Below the pieces are notes generated by a model. That model did no database searches. It saw nothing but the letters and a program-made list of their open reading frames with translations, and was not told the origin of the DNA. A stretch of 6,612 nucleotides of DNA from Ignavibacteriaceae bacterium (GTDB taxonomy: Bacteria; Bacteroidota; Ignavibacteria; Ignavibacteriales; Ignavibacteriaceae). The stretch spans positions 1 to 6,612 of the forward strand of contig JALONF010000202.1 in assembly GCA_025455085.1 (NCBI GenBank), in the 5' to 3' direction. The translations under genes and the position numbers were made by a program. Of the stretch, positions 6,464-6,612 are shown in pieces; positions within the stretch are counted from its first letter, which is position 1; each line of letters starts with the position of its first letter.

Positions 6464-6612
6464 TATTTAACTGTGAGTTTACAAAGTTTTTTATTGTTGG
6501 ATAATCGGGAGGAAACCAATTTATTTCGATGCCTTCTCTTTCCATTTTTCTGAACCAGGTCATCTGTCTCTTCGCAAAATTATGAATTGCACTATTTAGC
6601 TTTTGAAACATA
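6444..6612 (-). CDS. miaA: tRNA dimethylallyltransferase, C-terminal end (partial)
   Basis: MiaA adds a dimethylallyl group to A37 of tRNAs that read codons starting with U. The last 55 residues are visible; the gene runs off the right edge. NFAKRQMTWFRKM (residues 11-23 of the visible part) matches the conserved C-terminal segment of MiaA, where the basic AKRQxTWFR stretch is nearly invariant, followed by the usual EINWF. The stop TGA is at 6444-6446, inside the start of the glycosyltransferase gene. The overlap suggests that miaA is the first visible gene of a minus-strand operon. Its promoter is outside the window. Confidence 0.9.
   Translation of the reverse strand, partial: MFQKLNSAIHNFAKRQMTWFRKMEREGIEINWFPPDYPTIKNFVNSQLNNAKSIS

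Overview
The window is AT-rich and tightly packed. It reads as ordinary chromosome from a bacterium of the Bacteroidota/Ignavibacteriota (Chlorobi-group) type. This placement is an inference from three things: low GC, a Bacteroidota-style LspA with a long insert between its catalytic aspartates and a charged tail, and minus-strand genes with no clear Shine-Dalgarno sequence. No species can be named. I see no mobile element, CRISPR array, tRNA or rRNA.

The left half is on the plus strand. It holds the tail of an unidentified gene (stop at 66-68), then lspA (signal peptidase II, TTG start), then a RluD-family pseudouridine synthase overlapping lspA by 38 nt. A 58-nt gap follows, then cysS (cysteinyl-tRNA synthetase) and a stand-alone response-regulator receiver. 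The right half is on the minus strand. Read in its own direction it is the 3' end of miaA (tRNA dimethylallyltransferase), a GT2-like glycosyltransferase overlapping miaA by 20 nt, and an FAD-linked oxidase of the GlcD/D-lactate dehydrogenase type joined to the glycosyltransferase by an ATGA overlap. The two gene sets converge at 3599/3600 with no base between the stop codons.

Most genes are housekeeping: lipoprotein maturation, rRNA and tRNA modification, and tRNA charging. The glycosyltransferase/oxidase pair and the lone receiver are the less understood parts. I found no clear new system. Two sequence-level anomalies stand out. First, the 5' end of cysS is broken: a recognisable CysRS N-terminus begins at 1787, but about 25 nt are missing relative to the E. 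coli protein, so the body of the enzyme is in another frame and begins at ATG 1834, behind a good Shine-Dalgarno sequence. Second, the glycosyltransferase carries an exact in-frame 33-bp tandem duplication (6065-6130). Either could be real biology or an assembly artefact.
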